DNA from: Nevskia sp.
GTDB lineage: Bacteria; Pseudomonadota; Gammaproteobacteria; Nevskiales; Nevskiaceae
NCBI GenBank assembly: GCA_030694365.1
Contig: JAUXYM010000062.1
Coordinates: 1-46,275, forward strand
Reading direction: 5' to 3'
Length of the DNA: 46,275 bases
In this document: positions 23,250-32,018 of the stretch, in pieces
Numbering within the stretch: position 1 is the stretch's first letter
Layout of the letters: every line of letters begins with the position of its first letter
Notes under the pieces: generated by a model
Told to the model about the DNA's origin: nothing
Databases searched by the model: none
Seen by the model: only the letters and a program-made list of their open reading frames with translations
Program-made: the position numbers and the translations under genes

Positions 23250-24214
23250 GCCGGCTGCCCGATACCTTCCTGATCGGCGCGCCGAAAAGCGGCACCACGG
23301 CACTGACCAACTGGCTGGCGGCGCATCCGCAGGTCTGCTTCAGCAGCCGCAAGGAACCCGGCTACTTCGCTCGGGACTTGCCGCCGCATATCGACGCCGC
23401 AGCGCACTTCGATCTCGACCGCTATCTGGCGCTGTTCGCCGCCACCGCCCAGCACCGGCTGCTGGCCGAAGGCTCGATCATCTACCTGCGCTCGACCGAC
23501 GCCGTGCCGGCCATCCTCGCTTTCAACCGGCAGGCGCGCTTCATCGTCAGCCTGCGCAATCCGCTGGAACTGGCCCCGGCCTGGCACATGGAACAGTGCT
23601 ACGCGCTCAACGAGGATCAGCCGGATTTCGCCGACGCCTGGCGTCTGCAGGCCGCGCGGGCTCGCGGCGAGCGGATTCCCGCCGCCTGTCGACGGCCGCA
23701 GTTCCTGCAGTACGGAGCGTTCGCGCAGCTCGGAGAGCAGGTTGAACGGCTGCTCGCCGTGGCACCGCGCGCGGCGATCCATTTCATCCGTTTCGAAGCG
23801 CTGCGCGCCGATCCCGGCGCGGTCTACCGGCAGACCTTGGCCTTCCTCGGTCTGGACGACGACGGCCGCCGCGTGTTTCCGGTGGTCAACGGCGCTCATC
23901 GCCGCCGCTATCCGGCGCTGGCACAGCTGCTGCTGAATCCGCCGGCGCCGCTCCGCCTGCCGCTGTGGCGGCTGCGCAAGACCTTGCGCAGCGCGCGGCT
24001 GCCGCTGGTCGAAGCGTTTCGCGAACGGCAACGCCAGGACTTGGTTCGCGCGCCGCTGTCGCCGGCCCTGCGCGCCGAACTGGCCAGTCATTTCGCTGAC
24101 GACATCCGGCTGCTGGAACGCCTGCTCGGCTGGGATCTGAGCGATTGGCTCAAGCCCGACGTGCCGCCAGCAGTGGCGCTCCCGCACACCATCGAACAAA
24201 GGCTGGGCGCATGA
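23246..24214 (+). CDS. sulfotransferase family protein (second of three)
   Basis: A 322-residue sulfotransferase. The PAPS 5'-loop is IGAPKSGTTAL (10-20), KEPGYFARD follows, and the 3'-phosphate strand-helix is FIVSLRNPLELAPAWHMEQ. It is clearly paralogous to the next gene: KEPGYFA/KEPAYFA, LRNPLELAPAWHMEQ/LRNPVEFAQAFHMEQ, FPVVNGAHRRR/FPVVNGSHRHR and LLGWDLSDWL/LLGWDLSAWL align throughout. Tandem duplication followed by divergence suggests sulfation at two different positions or sugars. Four-base overlaps on both sides place it in the operon. Confidence 0.92.
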   Translation: MSRLPDTFLIGAPKSGTTALTNWLAAHPQVCFSSRKEPGYFARDLPPHIDAAAHFDLDRYLALFAATAQHRLLAEGSIIYLRSTDAVPAILAFNRQARFIVSLRNPLELAPAWHMEQCYALNEDQPDFADAWRLQAARARGERIPAACRRPQFLQYGAFAQLGEQVERLLAVAPRAAIHFIRFEALRADPGAVYRQTLAFLGLDDDGRRVFPVVNGAHRRRYPALAQLLLNPPAPLRLPLWRLRKTLRSARLPLVEAFRERQRQDLVRAPLSPALRAELASHFADDIRLLERLLGWDLSDWLKPDVPPAVALPHTIEQRLGA

Positions 24215-25200
24215 GCCAGAACAGGACCGGGCCGATCCCGAACACCTTCATCCTCGGCGCGCCGAAGAGCGGCACCTCGGCGATGGCGCACTACCTGCGC
24301 GATCGTCGCGACGTGTTCTTCTGCGACCCCAAGGAACCGGCCTACTTCGCCAGCGACTATCCGGTGCTGGCCCGCCACCATTCGCTGCACACGCTCGACG
24401 ATTACCTGGCGCTGTTCGCCGGCGCCAACGACGCGCACCGGATCGTCGCCGAAGGTTCGACCACTTACCTGCACTCGCACTGCGCGGTCGCCAACATCCT
24501 GGCCTTCAATCCGCGCGCCCGCTTCGTGGTGATGCTGCGCAACCCGGTGGAGTTCGCGCAGGCCTTTCACATGGAACAGTCGTTCGTGCGCAACGAGGAC
24601 GAAGCCGATTTCGCCGTGGCCTGGCGTGCCCAGGAAGCGCGCGCGCGCGGCGAGCAATTGCCGCGCCGCTGCCGCGATCCGAACAAGCTGCAATACGGAA
24701 TGATCGGCCGCTACGGCGAGCAGGTGCGCCGGCTGCTGGCGACGGTGCCGCGCGAGGCCGTGCTGTTCATCCGCTATGAAGATTTCCGCCACGATGCCGG
24801 GGCCTGTTATCGCCGGCTGCTCGCCTTTCTCGATCTGCCCGACGACGCGCGCCGCGAGTTCCCGGTGGTCAACGGCTCGCACCGCCACCGCTCGCCGGCG
24901 GTGGCCACGCTGGTGCTAACGCCGCCGAAAGCGATCGAGCCGGTGATGATCAAGTTGCGCGCGTTCCTGCGTCGCAAGCGCTTTCCGGCAGTCGAAGCGC
25001 TGAAGCGGCGTCTGCGCGCCGATCACCGCCGCCAGCCGCTGACGGCCGAGCTGCGCCAGGAAATGGTCGCTTACTTCGCTGCCGATATTCGCGAGCTGGA
25101 AACGCTGCTTGGCTGGGACTTGAGCGCCTGGCTCGATAACGGGCTCGATGATGGCGTTGATGAGGGGCAGACCAGCCCCAGGCAAGCGGTCGCGGCATGA
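24211..25200 (+). CDS. sulfotransferase family protein (third of three)
   Basis: A 329-residue tandem paralogue of the preceding sulfotransferase. The PAPS 5'-loop is LGAPKSGTSAM (15-25), with KEPAYFASDYP and the 3'-phosphate site FVVMLRNPVEFAQAFHMEQ. The ATG at 24211 shares ATGA with the previous stop and gives an N terminus (MSQNRTGPIPNTF) matching the paralogue, so it is preferred over the upstream in-frame ATG at 24145. The C terminus has an extra acidic tail. The stop overlaps the start of the polymerase/ligase-like gene. Confidence 0.92.
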   Translation: MSQNRTGPIPNTFILGAPKSGTSAMAHYLRDRRDVFFCDPKEPAYFASDYPVLARHHSLHTLDDYLALFAGANDAHRIVAEGSTTYLHSHCAVANILAFNPRARFVVMLRNPVEFAQAFHMEQSFVRNEDEADFAVAWRAQEARARGEQLPRRCRDPNKLQYGMIGRYGEQVRRLLATVPREAVLFIRYEDFRHDAGACYRRLLAFLDLPDDARREFPVVNGSHRHRSPAVATLVLTPPKAIEPVMIKLRAFLRRKRFPAVEALKRRLRADHRRQPLTAELRQEMVAYFAADIRELETLLGWDLSAWLDNGLDDGVDEGQTSPRQAVAA

Positions 25201-26501
25201 GCGCGACCGGATTGGACATCGCCCTGCCCCGCCACGCGCGCAGCTTGCCGCGCTTCGACGCTTGGTCGGCGAGCAGCATCGTCTGCTTCTGCCTGGCGCT
25301 GATTCCGATCGTCGCCATTCCGCTGCCCGGTGCTTCCGCCGGCTTCGCGACCGGTGCCGATCACCTCAGCTTCGTCGATCTGTTCGGCCTGCCGCTGCTG
25401 CTGCTGCTGCTCTACCGGGCCCGGCTGCCGGACTCGATGAGCTTGCTGTTCGCGCTCAGCTTCCTGGCTTGCGCCTGGATCTCGATGGTCAATGTCGGTG
25501 ACCTCGGCCGCGCAACCTTGCGCGTGCTGCGGCTGTGTTTCATCTACTCGCCATTCCTGCTCGCCTTGAGTCTGCAATGGACGGTGCAGGGTGCCGAGCG
25601 TGCGCTGCGGGTGTTCTGGTGGAGCGGACTGATCGGCATCGTCATCGGCTTTTTGATCTACTGGTTCATCGGCGCGGTGCGCGAGCAGCAACAGGCGCTG
25701 TTCCTGAAGAACGGTCTTGGCTACGTGTTCCGTGCCGGCGGCCAGCTCGGCAATTCCGGTGGCTTTTCGCACCTGATCACCTCGTGGGCGATGATCGCGC
25801 TGTCGCTGTACTGGATCGGCCTGCGCCGACTGAGTGCTGCGCAGATCGCCGTGACCCTGGCGGTGCTGGTCTATGGCGTGGTCATCACCGCGTCGCGCAA
25901 TTCGCTGCTGCAGATTGGCCTGGCGCTGATGTTCACGACGCTGTTCGTCGCCCGCAGCCATCGGCGCAGCGCCGGCCAGATGCTGGTGACCGTGGCGCTG
26001 GTGATCAGCCTGGTGGCCTTGCTGCTGCCGCTGATCGCAGTGATCACCGATTCCGAAGTGCTGCGCGCAACCATGTCGCGCTTCGGCCTCGGCGACGATG
26101 ACCGTTCGATCGCCCATTCAATCCGCTTCCAGAACTGGGCCGGGCTGCTCGACCAGCTGGGCTGGAACCTGCTCGGCATCGGCTACAAGCAGACCCTGGC
26201 GCTGACCGGCCTGAATGTCGACAACGCCTATCTGCGCATTTTCCTGGAACTCGGCGTCGCCGGCCTCACCTTCTTCCTGCTGCTCTGGGGCTCGATCCAG
26301 CTGCAGCTGCTCGGCAGCCGCTCGCCCGATGCGATGGTCCGCCGCTACAAGGCGGCTGCCGCCGGCCTGGCGATGGGCGAACTGGGCCGCATGTTCTTTT
26401 CCGACACTTTCACCATGTATCTGAGCACGCCGAGCGTGATGGTGATGCTGGCGATCGCCCTGCGCCTGCGTTCCAGCGATACCGGCGACGTTCGCCGATG
26501 A
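25197..26501 (+). CDS. O-antigen ligase/Wzy polymerase-like membrane protein
   Basis: A 434-residue integral membrane protein with about ten to twelve helices. It carries features of the Wzy_C/WaaL group: TASRNSLLQIG in a central helix, a large periplasmic loop with FGLGDDDRSIAHSIRFQNW, and the late NVDNAYLRIFLELGVAGL motif. In a Wzx/Wzy-type locus the best guess is the polymerase that joins repeat units on the periplasmic side. A ligase that transfers the chain to a lipid acceptor cannot be excluded. It overlaps both neighbours by four bases. Confidence 0.85.
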   Translation: MSATGLDIALPRHARSLPRFDAWSASSIVCFCLALIPIVAIPLPGASAGFATGADHLSFVDLFGLPLLLLLLYRARLPDSMSLLFALSFLACAWISMVNVGDLGRATLRVLRLCFIYSPFLLALSLQWTVQGAERALRVFWWSGLIGIVIGFLIYWFIGAVREQQQALFLKNGLGYVFRAGGQLGNSGGFSHLITSWAMIALSLYWIGLRRLSAAQIAVTLAVLVYGVVITASRNSLLQIGLALMFTTLFVARSHRRSAGQMLVTVALVISLVALLLPLIAVITDSEVLRATMSRFGLGDDDRSIAHSIRFQNWAGLLDQLGWNLLGIGYKQTLALTGLNVDNAYLRIFLELGVAGLTFFLLLWGSIQLQLLGSRSPDAMVRRYKAAAAGLAMGELGRMFFSDTFTMYLSTPSVMVMLAIALRLRSSDTGDVRR

Positions 26502-27646
26502 GCCCTGCCGACGCACTGCCGCGCGTGTTGCTGATCACCGGCCGTGCCGATATCGGCGGTGGTCCGGAACACGTGCTGCAACTGGTCGATGGCCTGGCCG
26601 GGCGTTGCCAGTTGTTCGTCGCCTGCCCGCAGGAAGCCCCGTACTGGGATCGCTACCAGGCCCGGCTCGGCCCCGAGCGGATGCTGGCGATTCCGAAACG
26701 TCGGCTGACGCTGGCCGCGCTGTCGGCGGTGCGCCGCTTCGTCGCCGATCAGGGCATCGAGCTGCTGCATTCGCACGGCAGCGCGGCCAGCGTCTATTCG
26801 CGGCTGATCGGCGCGCTGAGCGGCGTGCCGGTGGCCCACACCCATCACGGCCTGTTCTTCGTGTCGCGGCCCGGCGGGCTGAAGCGGCGCTTGCGGCTGG
26901 CGATCGAACGGCTGATGGAGCAGGCGACGGCCTTGAGCATCTTCGTCTCCGAGGGCGACCAGGCGCTGGCCCGCAGCGCTGGTTTCGGCTACGACAAGAG
27001 CCGGGTGATCGGCAACGGCGTTGCCATTCCGGCGGCCGCGATGCCGTTGGCAAACCGCGCCGGCTGGCCGCTCAGGATCGCCACCGTCAACTACTACAAC
27101 GAGGCCAAGAATCCCGAGCTGCTGCTGGCGATCATCGCCGCACTGGCTGCCCGCGCCGGTGCGGTACCCGAAGCCCTGGTCGAGATTCACGTCTATGGCG
27201 ATGGCGATGGTCGCGCGGCCTTCGCGGCCCGCTTGCGCGCCGCCGGTCACCAGCGCTTCGTCCACCTGCATGGTGCCGTGCCCGACCTGCGCGAGCGCTT
27301 GCCCGCGCATGCGCTGTTCCTGTCCTGCTCGCGCTGGGAAGGACTGCCCTATGCGGTGATCGAAGCGATGGCCGCCGGGCTGCCGGCGGTGCTGAGCCGG
27401 GTGCCCGGCCACGACGAAATCCTCGCCCACGGCATCGACGATTGCGGCTATGCGCTGAGCGATCCTGCCGCCGCCGCCGACTGCCTGCTGAGCTTCCAGG
27501 CAACGGCACGGCGGCAGCCGGCCGGTGCCCGCGCGCAGGCCGTGGTGCGCCAGCACTTCGGCATCGGCGACATGCTCGACCGCACCTGGGCCGGCTATTG
27601 CGATGTGCTGGAAAACGCGCTCGCCGAGTGGCAGCCCGATGTCTGA
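26498..27646 (+). CDS. glycosyltransferase, GT4-type
   Basis: A 382-residue GT-B fold glycosyltransferase. The N-terminal domain opens VLLITGRADIGGGPEHVLQL and contains IELLHSHGSAASVYSRLIG and VAHTHHGLFF. The C-terminal nucleotide-sugar domain has IATVNYYNEAKNPELLL, VYGDGDGRA and the motif SRWEGLPYAVIEAMAAGLPAV, with the EGLP and glutamate signature of GT4. It should add one sugar of the repeat unit in the cytoplasm. It is the only glycosyltransferase on the plus strand of this operon. It overlaps the next gene by eight bases. Confidence 0.92.
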   Translation: MSPADALPRVLLITGRADIGGGPEHVLQLVDGLAGRCQLFVACPQEAPYWDRYQARLGPERMLAIPKRRLTLAALSAVRRFVADQGIELLHSHGSAASVYSRLIGALSGVPVAHTHHGLFFVSRPGGLKRRLRLAIERLMEQATALSIFVSEGDQALARSAGFGYDKSRVIGNGVAIPAAAMPLANRAGWPLRIATVNYYNEAKNPELLLAIIAALAARAGAVPEALVEIHVYGDGDGRAAFAARLRAAGHQRFVHLHGAVPDLRERLPAHALFLSCSRWEGLPYAVIEAMAAGLPAVLSRVPGHDEILAHGIDDCGYALSDPAAAADCLLSFQATARRQPAGARAQAVVRQHFGIGDMLDRTWAGYCDVLENALAEWQPDV

Positions 27647-28907
27647 CTCCCTGGTCTGGGATCGCCGCCACTTCCTGTTCGCCGCTGGCATGGCGGCACC
27701 TGCCCTGGCGCGCGCCGCCGGCAAGCGCGACCGCGCCGAGGCCGAAACGCCGGTCGACGAAGGCGATTCCGATAGCAGCGATGACGCCGAAACCAGCAGC
27801 GCGCTGCCGCAGAAATCGGTGCGCGGCTATGGCCTGTCGCTCGACGATTTCGCTGCCGATCCGACTGGCGTCAAGGATTCCACCGCCGCGCTGCAGACTG
27901 CCGTCGATCGCGCCGCCGGCGGCTGCCTGCTGATCCCGCGCGGCCGTTACCGGATCAGCCGGCCGATCGCGATCGAGAAATCGGGCTTGGGTATCGTTGG
28001 CGAAAGCGTGCGCGGCGAAGCGCTGCTCGGCAGCGTGCTGTTCAAGAGCGATGACTTCAAGGGCGATGCCCTGCTGCGCGCGGTGCGCAGCGACAAGGTT
28101 CGCGTCCACGGCCTGTCGATCTCCGGCATCACCGTCGATGGCCGCCGGCAGCCGGGCTCCGGCCTGCTGTTCGCCAATGTCGGCAATGTCGTGCTCGACA
28201 GCGTCGTGGTCAGCGGCTGCAGCGACTGGGGGGTGATCGTCGACGGCGGCTTCCTGTGCTCGCTGCGCGGTCTGGTGGCGATCAACAACGGAACCTTCGA
28301 CAACGGCCGTGCCAGCGGCGGCGGCGTGCTGCTGGCGGCGAACAGCCGCGCCTGCGCCGATACCAGGATCATCGACTGCTACTTCAACAAAAACCTCGGT
28401 GCCCAGTTACGGCTGGCCGGCCGGGTCGACGGCGTATCCAGCGGCCCGCGCGATCAGCGTCGGGTGGTCGGCCTGACCGTGCTCGGCTGTCAGTTCGAAA
28501 GGCCGGCGCATGATGATCTGCGGGTGCCGGTGGTTGCCATCGACGCCGCCGAGCGCTGCAGCTTCATCAGCTGCAATTTCGTCCAGCCGCGCGGCATGAA
28601 CCCGCCCTGCCTGGGCCTGGGCGGCGCTGGCGGCTGGCTCAACGACATCTCCTTCCTGTCCTGTTATTTCCAGTACAACGGCAAGCAGGGCGTGGCGATC
28701 CGGGGCGAGGCCGGCAGCCGCAACATCTCGTTCATCGACATCCGTCACGGTGGCCGTGGCCGCTGGTTCGACTTCGCGGCGACGCTCGATCCCGGCACCA
28801 TCTTCTTCAACCGCCCGCCGGACCTTGCGCGCGGCAACGGCCGGGCGGCGCTGAGCTTTCCGCTGATGGCCCCGATCTCGACCTCCGCCCCTGCTACCGG
28901 TGGCTGA
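27639..28907 (+). CDS. Tat-exported right-handed beta-helix (pectate lyase-like) protein
   Basis: A 422-residue protein with a twin-arginine-type signal (WDRRHFLFAAGMAAPALARA, residues 7-26), so it is probably exported folded. After an acidic linker (about 30-60) comes the pectate-lyase superfamily opening (DFAADPTGVKDSTAALQTAVD), then RGRYRISRPIAI and repeated beta-helix coils (VRVHGLSISGITVDGRR, VVLDSVVVSGCSDWGV, FISCNFVQ). It could be a lyase, hydrolase or C5-epimerase that trims or modifies the polysaccharide in the periplasm. No catalytic residues can be assigned with confidence. The ATG at 27639 overlaps the preceding gene by eight bases. Confidence 0.85.
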   Translation: MSDSLVWDRRHFLFAAGMAAPALARAAGKRDRAEAETPVDEGDSDSSDDAETSSALPQKSVRGYGLSLDDFAADPTGVKDSTAALQTAVDRAAGGCLLIPRGRYRISRPIAIEKSGLGIVGESVRGEALLGSVLFKSDDFKGDALLRAVRSDKVRVHGLSISGITVDGRRQPGSGLLFANVGNVVLDSVVVSGCSDWGVIVDGGFLCSLRGLVAINNGTFDNGRASGGGVLLAANSRACADTRIIDCYFNKNLGAQLRLAGRVDGVSSGPRDQRRVVGLTVLGCQFERPAHDDLRVPVVAIDAAERCSFISCNFVQPRGMNPPCLGLGGAGGWLNDISFLSCYFQYNGKQGVAIRGEAGSRNISFIDIRHGGRGRWFDFAATLDPGTIFFNRPPDLARGNGRAALSFPLMAPISTSAPATGG

Positions 28908-30210
28908 AGCCGCCGGCCAGGCCCAGCGGCAACTCGACCGCGCACTCGGCCATGCCGGCCTGGCGCGGATCGGCAGCGTCATCGCCGTGGCCGGTGCTCA
29001 TCTGCTTGCAGTGCGGGCTCTCGGGCCAGCGGTTTACGGCGATTTCGTGTTCGCCGAATCGCTGGTCTTCGCGCTGAACCTGCTGGCGATCTTCGGCAGC
29101 CATGTCTCGGTGTTCGCGATCGGCAGCCGCGAACAGCCGGCGACAGTCGGCACCCTGCTGACCGCAGCGGCCAGCCTGATCGGCGGGCTGCTGCTAGCGG
29201 AGGTACTGGTCCTCGGGCTGGTTCAGCAACTGTTTCCGGACAGCCGCTACGCCGACCCGGCCTGGCTCTGGCTGATCACGGCGGCGATCGCCGGCATGAG
29301 CCTGTACCGGGTGATCGCCGAGCTGATCCGCATCGAGATCGGCGTGGCCCTGGCCAATTACTTCAGCGGCCGTGGCAACGGCTTCGTCGCCAGTGTCTGG
29401 CTGCTGCCGCTGCTGGCACTGGCCCTGGCCACCGGGATGCAGCTCGATGCGCTGGATCTGCTCGCCGGCTTCGCGATCGCGCAATGGCTGGGTGTCGCCA
29501 TCGGCCTCGCCTTGCTGCTGCCGGCGCTGCGCCAGCCGCCGCCAGCGGAGGCGCTGGGACGCAAGCCGGTGATCACCGAAATGTGGCGTCGTGGCCGCAG
29601 CATCACGGTCACCCAGATCGCGCAGTTGACCGTGGTCAGCCTCGATGTCTGGCTGCTCGCGGTGCTGGCACCGGCTTACGCGCTCGGCGTCTACGGCCTG
29701 GCCAAACGCTTCGCGAGCTGGCTGATCGTGCCGGTCGGCTTGGTCGGCCAGTCGGCGCTGAAACGGGCGGTGGCCGAGTTCCGTGCGGCCGGTCGAGTCA
29801 GTGCCGAACTGGAAACAGCATTTCGGCGGTCAGTGCTGCGTTCCTGGTGGCTGGTGGCCTTGCTGGTGATGATCGCGGCGCTGCTGCCGGCTACATGGCT
29901 GCAGACGATCGCTGGCCCGACGGCGGTACTGGCGCGGCCGTTGTTCGTCGCGCTGGGGCTGGGCCAGTTGCTGCGGCTGGCATTCGGCAACGGCGGCGTG
30001 ATCCTCAGCGCCGCCGGCCTCGAAGCCGAGAATCTGCGTGCCTATCTCGTCGGCAATGTCGCCGCGCTGGTGGCAGCCCTGGCGATCATCCCGTTCGCTG
30101 GTGCCTGGGGCGCGATGGCCGCCTACTCCACCGGCACCGTGGTCGCTGCGGTGCTGGTGTCGCGGGCCTGTCAGAGGCGGATGGATTTTCGCTGCGATCT
30201 GCTCCGCTAA
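28900..30210 (+). CDS. oligosaccharide flippase (Wzx/MATE-like)
   Basis: A 436-residue membrane protein with about twelve to fourteen helices and the polysaccharide-synthesis/MOP-exporter layout. Supporting segments are ARIGSVIAVAGAHLLAVRAL and GDFVFAESLVFALNLLA near the N terminus, WRRGRSITVTQIAQLTVVSLD at mid-protein, and YGLAKRFASWLIVPVGLVG. It should move lipid-linked repeat units to the periplasmic face. The GTG start overlaps the beta-helix gene by eight bases. It is the last gene of the operon and is followed by an 83-bp dispersed repeat. Confidence 0.87.
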   Translation: MAEAAGQAQRQLDRALGHAGLARIGSVIAVAGAHLLAVRALGPAVYGDFVFAESLVFALNLLAIFGSHVSVFAIGSREQPATVGTLLTAAASLIGGLLLAEVLVLGLVQQLFPDSRYADPAWLWLITAAIAGMSLYRVIAELIRIEIGVALANYFSGRGNGFVASVWLLPLLALALATGMQLDALDLLAGFAIAQWLGVAIGLALLLPALRQPPPAEALGRKPVITEMWRRGRSITVTQIAQLTVVSLDVWLLAVLAPAYALGVYGLAKRFASWLIVPVGLVGQSALKRAVAEFRAAGRVSAELETAFRRSVLRSWWLVALLVMIAALLPATWLQTIAGPTAVLARPLFVALGLGQLLRLAFGNGGVILSAAGLEAENLRAYLVGNVAALVAALAIIPFAGAWGAMAAYSTGTVVAAVLVSRACQRRMDFRCDLLR

Positions 30211-30214
30211 GTAT

Positions 30215-30297
30215 CGTCATTCCCGCGCAGGCGGGAATCCAGTTTCGGCCGTAGCGCACCGCATCAGAACTGGATGCCCGCCTGCGCGGGCATGACG
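30215..30297. repeat. 83-bp dispersed inverted-repeat element, copy B
   Basis: It has the same length and arrangement as copy A at 2940-3022. CGTCATTCCCGC/GCGGGAAT and ATGCCCGC/GCGGGCATGACG hairpins flank a core with GCCGTAGCGCACCGCATCAG. The T/G-type arms are swapped relative to copy A (TTCCC on the left and GCCC on the right), so the two copies are inverted with respect to arm type. It lies between two convergent genes. Confidence 0.85.
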
Positions 30298-30307
30298 GCC
30301 TTCAGCT

Positions 30308-31504
30308 TCAGCCCTGCCGCTCCCAGCGCAGCACCCGTCCGGCAACCCGCTCGGCAGGTCTGGCCAGAGGCTGATCGAGCAGTTGCACGACGGCCGCGTA
30401 GACCCGGCCGACGCCGATGCGGCTCATGCAGTCCGGCGGTTGGGCGGGATGCTCGAAACCGAGGTTCAGGTAGCCGCAGTCGCTGCCGATCGCGTCGATG
30501 CTGAACACCTGTGGCCCGATGCCGCCCCAGCGCAGCGAGGAACTGGGGCCGTGCAGGCCAACCACCGGCACGCCGACCGCAGCGGCAAGATGCAGAACCC
30601 CGGTATCGACACTGACCACGACGGCAGCGCGCTTCAGCAGCGACACCGTCTGCGCCAGCGCGCAGACCCCGGCGCGATTGTCGACCGGTACGCCGCCAGC
30701 GCGAATCGCTGCCGCCAGCATCGCGGTGTCCTCGACATCGGCATCGGCACCGGTCAGCACGATGCTGATACCGAGCGCGTGCACTCGCTGCGCCAGTGCC
30801 ACCCAGCGCAGCACCGGCCACTGCTTCAGCTCGGCCTTGTAGCCGCCCGGCCAGGCGTGGAACACGGCGTAAGGGCGCGGTGCCACCAGCGCCGACACCA
30901 CTTCATCGAACACCACCGCTGGTGGATGCCCGGACGGCACGCCGAATGGCTGCAGCAAAGCGCCGTAATTGACCAGTTGATGGCAGTCGTAGCGCAGCGC
31001 CACGACGTGGTCGTAGACGTAGTGCCGATACTGGCCCGGCGTCTTGAAGCCGATGGTGGCCGTGCTGCGCGACAGGCCACTGAGCAGGGCGTTGATCCGC
31101 GGCCAGGGGCCGATGTCGATCAGCCAGTCCAGCGGCTGGCGGCGCAGGGTCGCCAGCGCTTTCCAGGGCCGCAGGATGCACAGTTGCACGTGGTCGTCGA
31201 TCGCCGGAATCAGGCTGGCCACCGGCGCGGTGGCGGCGGTGGTGAACATGACGATGCGGGCGGCCGGCCAGGCGGCTCGCAGGTCGCGGATGATGCCGCT
31301 GGCGATCACCGTGTCGCCGATCGCGCAGGTCGCCAAGATGCCGATGGTGGGGCCGCTCCCGAGGCCACGAGAATCGACAACCGTTGCCGGGCGTGGCCGG
31401 AACCAGCGGCGCAGCGCCAGCAGCACGCCGAGCAAGGCAACCAGCGGAATACCGATGTAACGGTCCAGCAGTTTCAGCCGCCGTCTGCCGCGCTCTTGAT
31501 TCAT
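30308..31504 (-). CDS. glycosyltransferase family 9 (heptosyltransferase-like)
   Basis: A 398-residue GT9 protein. A hydrophobic N-terminal segment (IGIPLVALLGVLLALRRWF) may anchor it to the membrane. The heptosyltransferase-type strands follow: GPTIGILATCAIGDTVIASG, AARIVMFTTAATAPVASL, PLDWLIDIGPWPR, VLTGADADVEDTAML and the late DTGVLHLAAAVGVPVVGLHG, which is the donor-binding signature. It may add a sugar to LPS core or to the locus polysaccharide; the donor is not certain. The ATG at 31504 was chosen; the open frame continues 50 codons upstream without family-like sequence. It converges on the polysaccharide operon. Confidence 0.88.
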   Translation of the reverse strand: MNQERGRRRLKLLDRYIGIPLVALLGVLLALRRWFRPRPATVVDSRGLGSGPTIGILATCAIGDTVIASGIIRDLRAAWPAARIVMFTTAATAPVASLIPAIDDHVQLCILRPWKALATLRRQPLDWLIDIGPWPRINALLSGLSRSTATIGFKTPGQYRHYVYDHVVALRYDCHQLVNYGALLQPFGVPSGHPPAVVFDEVVSALVAPRPYAVFHAWPGGYKAELKQWPVLRWVALAQRVHALGISIVLTGADADVEDTAMLAAAIRAGGVPVDNRAGVCALAQTVSLLKRAAVVVSVDTGVLHLAAAVGVPVVGLHGPSSSLRWGGIGPQVFSIDAIGSDCGYLNLGFEHPAQPPDCMSRIGVGRVYAAVVQLLDQPLARPAERVAGRVLRWERQG

Positions 31505-32018
31505 GTCCGCCCGAAGTCCCCAAATTGCCTTGTCGCCGCGCCGGAACCTTGCCGGTGTCTCAAGCGCGTCACGTCCCTGTGGTCCAACCTTCCGCTCCCG
31601 CTTTCCGGGCTCGCGGCCGAGCAGCGGCGGCGCCGACCCACCTGTAAAGATCACGTCAAAAATTTGATCTACGTCACGGTAGCGTCGTCATATGACGCGG
31701 CGATGGCGAATAGAAGACGGCAGCCCGATCAATACCTTCTGCTGACGCCGACTTCACGAATCTGCAACGTTGGTCGGCAACACTGCGTCGCTCAAAACTG
31801 GGATGCTCGGCGCTGGACGGTGCCGAAGTGGTCATTGCGCCTCGACGGAGTCGAGCGTTCGCCGGGGCGCGGATGCTGGCGGCGGCATGAAGCGCAGCGC
31901 GCTGCCGTGCCGGGACAGCCAGTTCTCCGCCTGTTTCCAGCCAATTCTTGGGCTGCCCGTTCAGCCTGGCTCGCTGGCACCCGTTTGCCGGCTTTCGTTT
32001 GTAAGGGGATTTCGTTCG
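31505..32018. other. 514-base gene-free region between divergent GT9 and tpsB
   Basis: No gene is seen; the open frames here lack family signal and natural starts. It must contain promoters for both directions. The most structured part is 31653-31697. Confidence 0.6.
31653..31697. promoter_or_regulatory. cluster of ACGTCA words and a CGTCATATGACG palindrome
   Basis: ACGTCA occurs at 31653-31658 and 31671-31676 (18 bases apart), followed by a perfect 12-bp palindrome CGTCATATGACG at 31686-31697. TTGATC at 31665 and TCATAT near 31688 have roughly sigma-70-like spacing. This could be an operator-promoter of the divergent GT9 gene or of the tps locus. Confidence 0.35.

Noticed and set aside
19512-23303. 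1263-residue open frame on the minus strand across the Wza, Wzc and sulfotransferase genes
   Set aside because: It is opposite three well-supported genes with correct motifs. Its composition (Arg, Gln, Ala, Asp-rich, no domains) is that of an antisense shadow.
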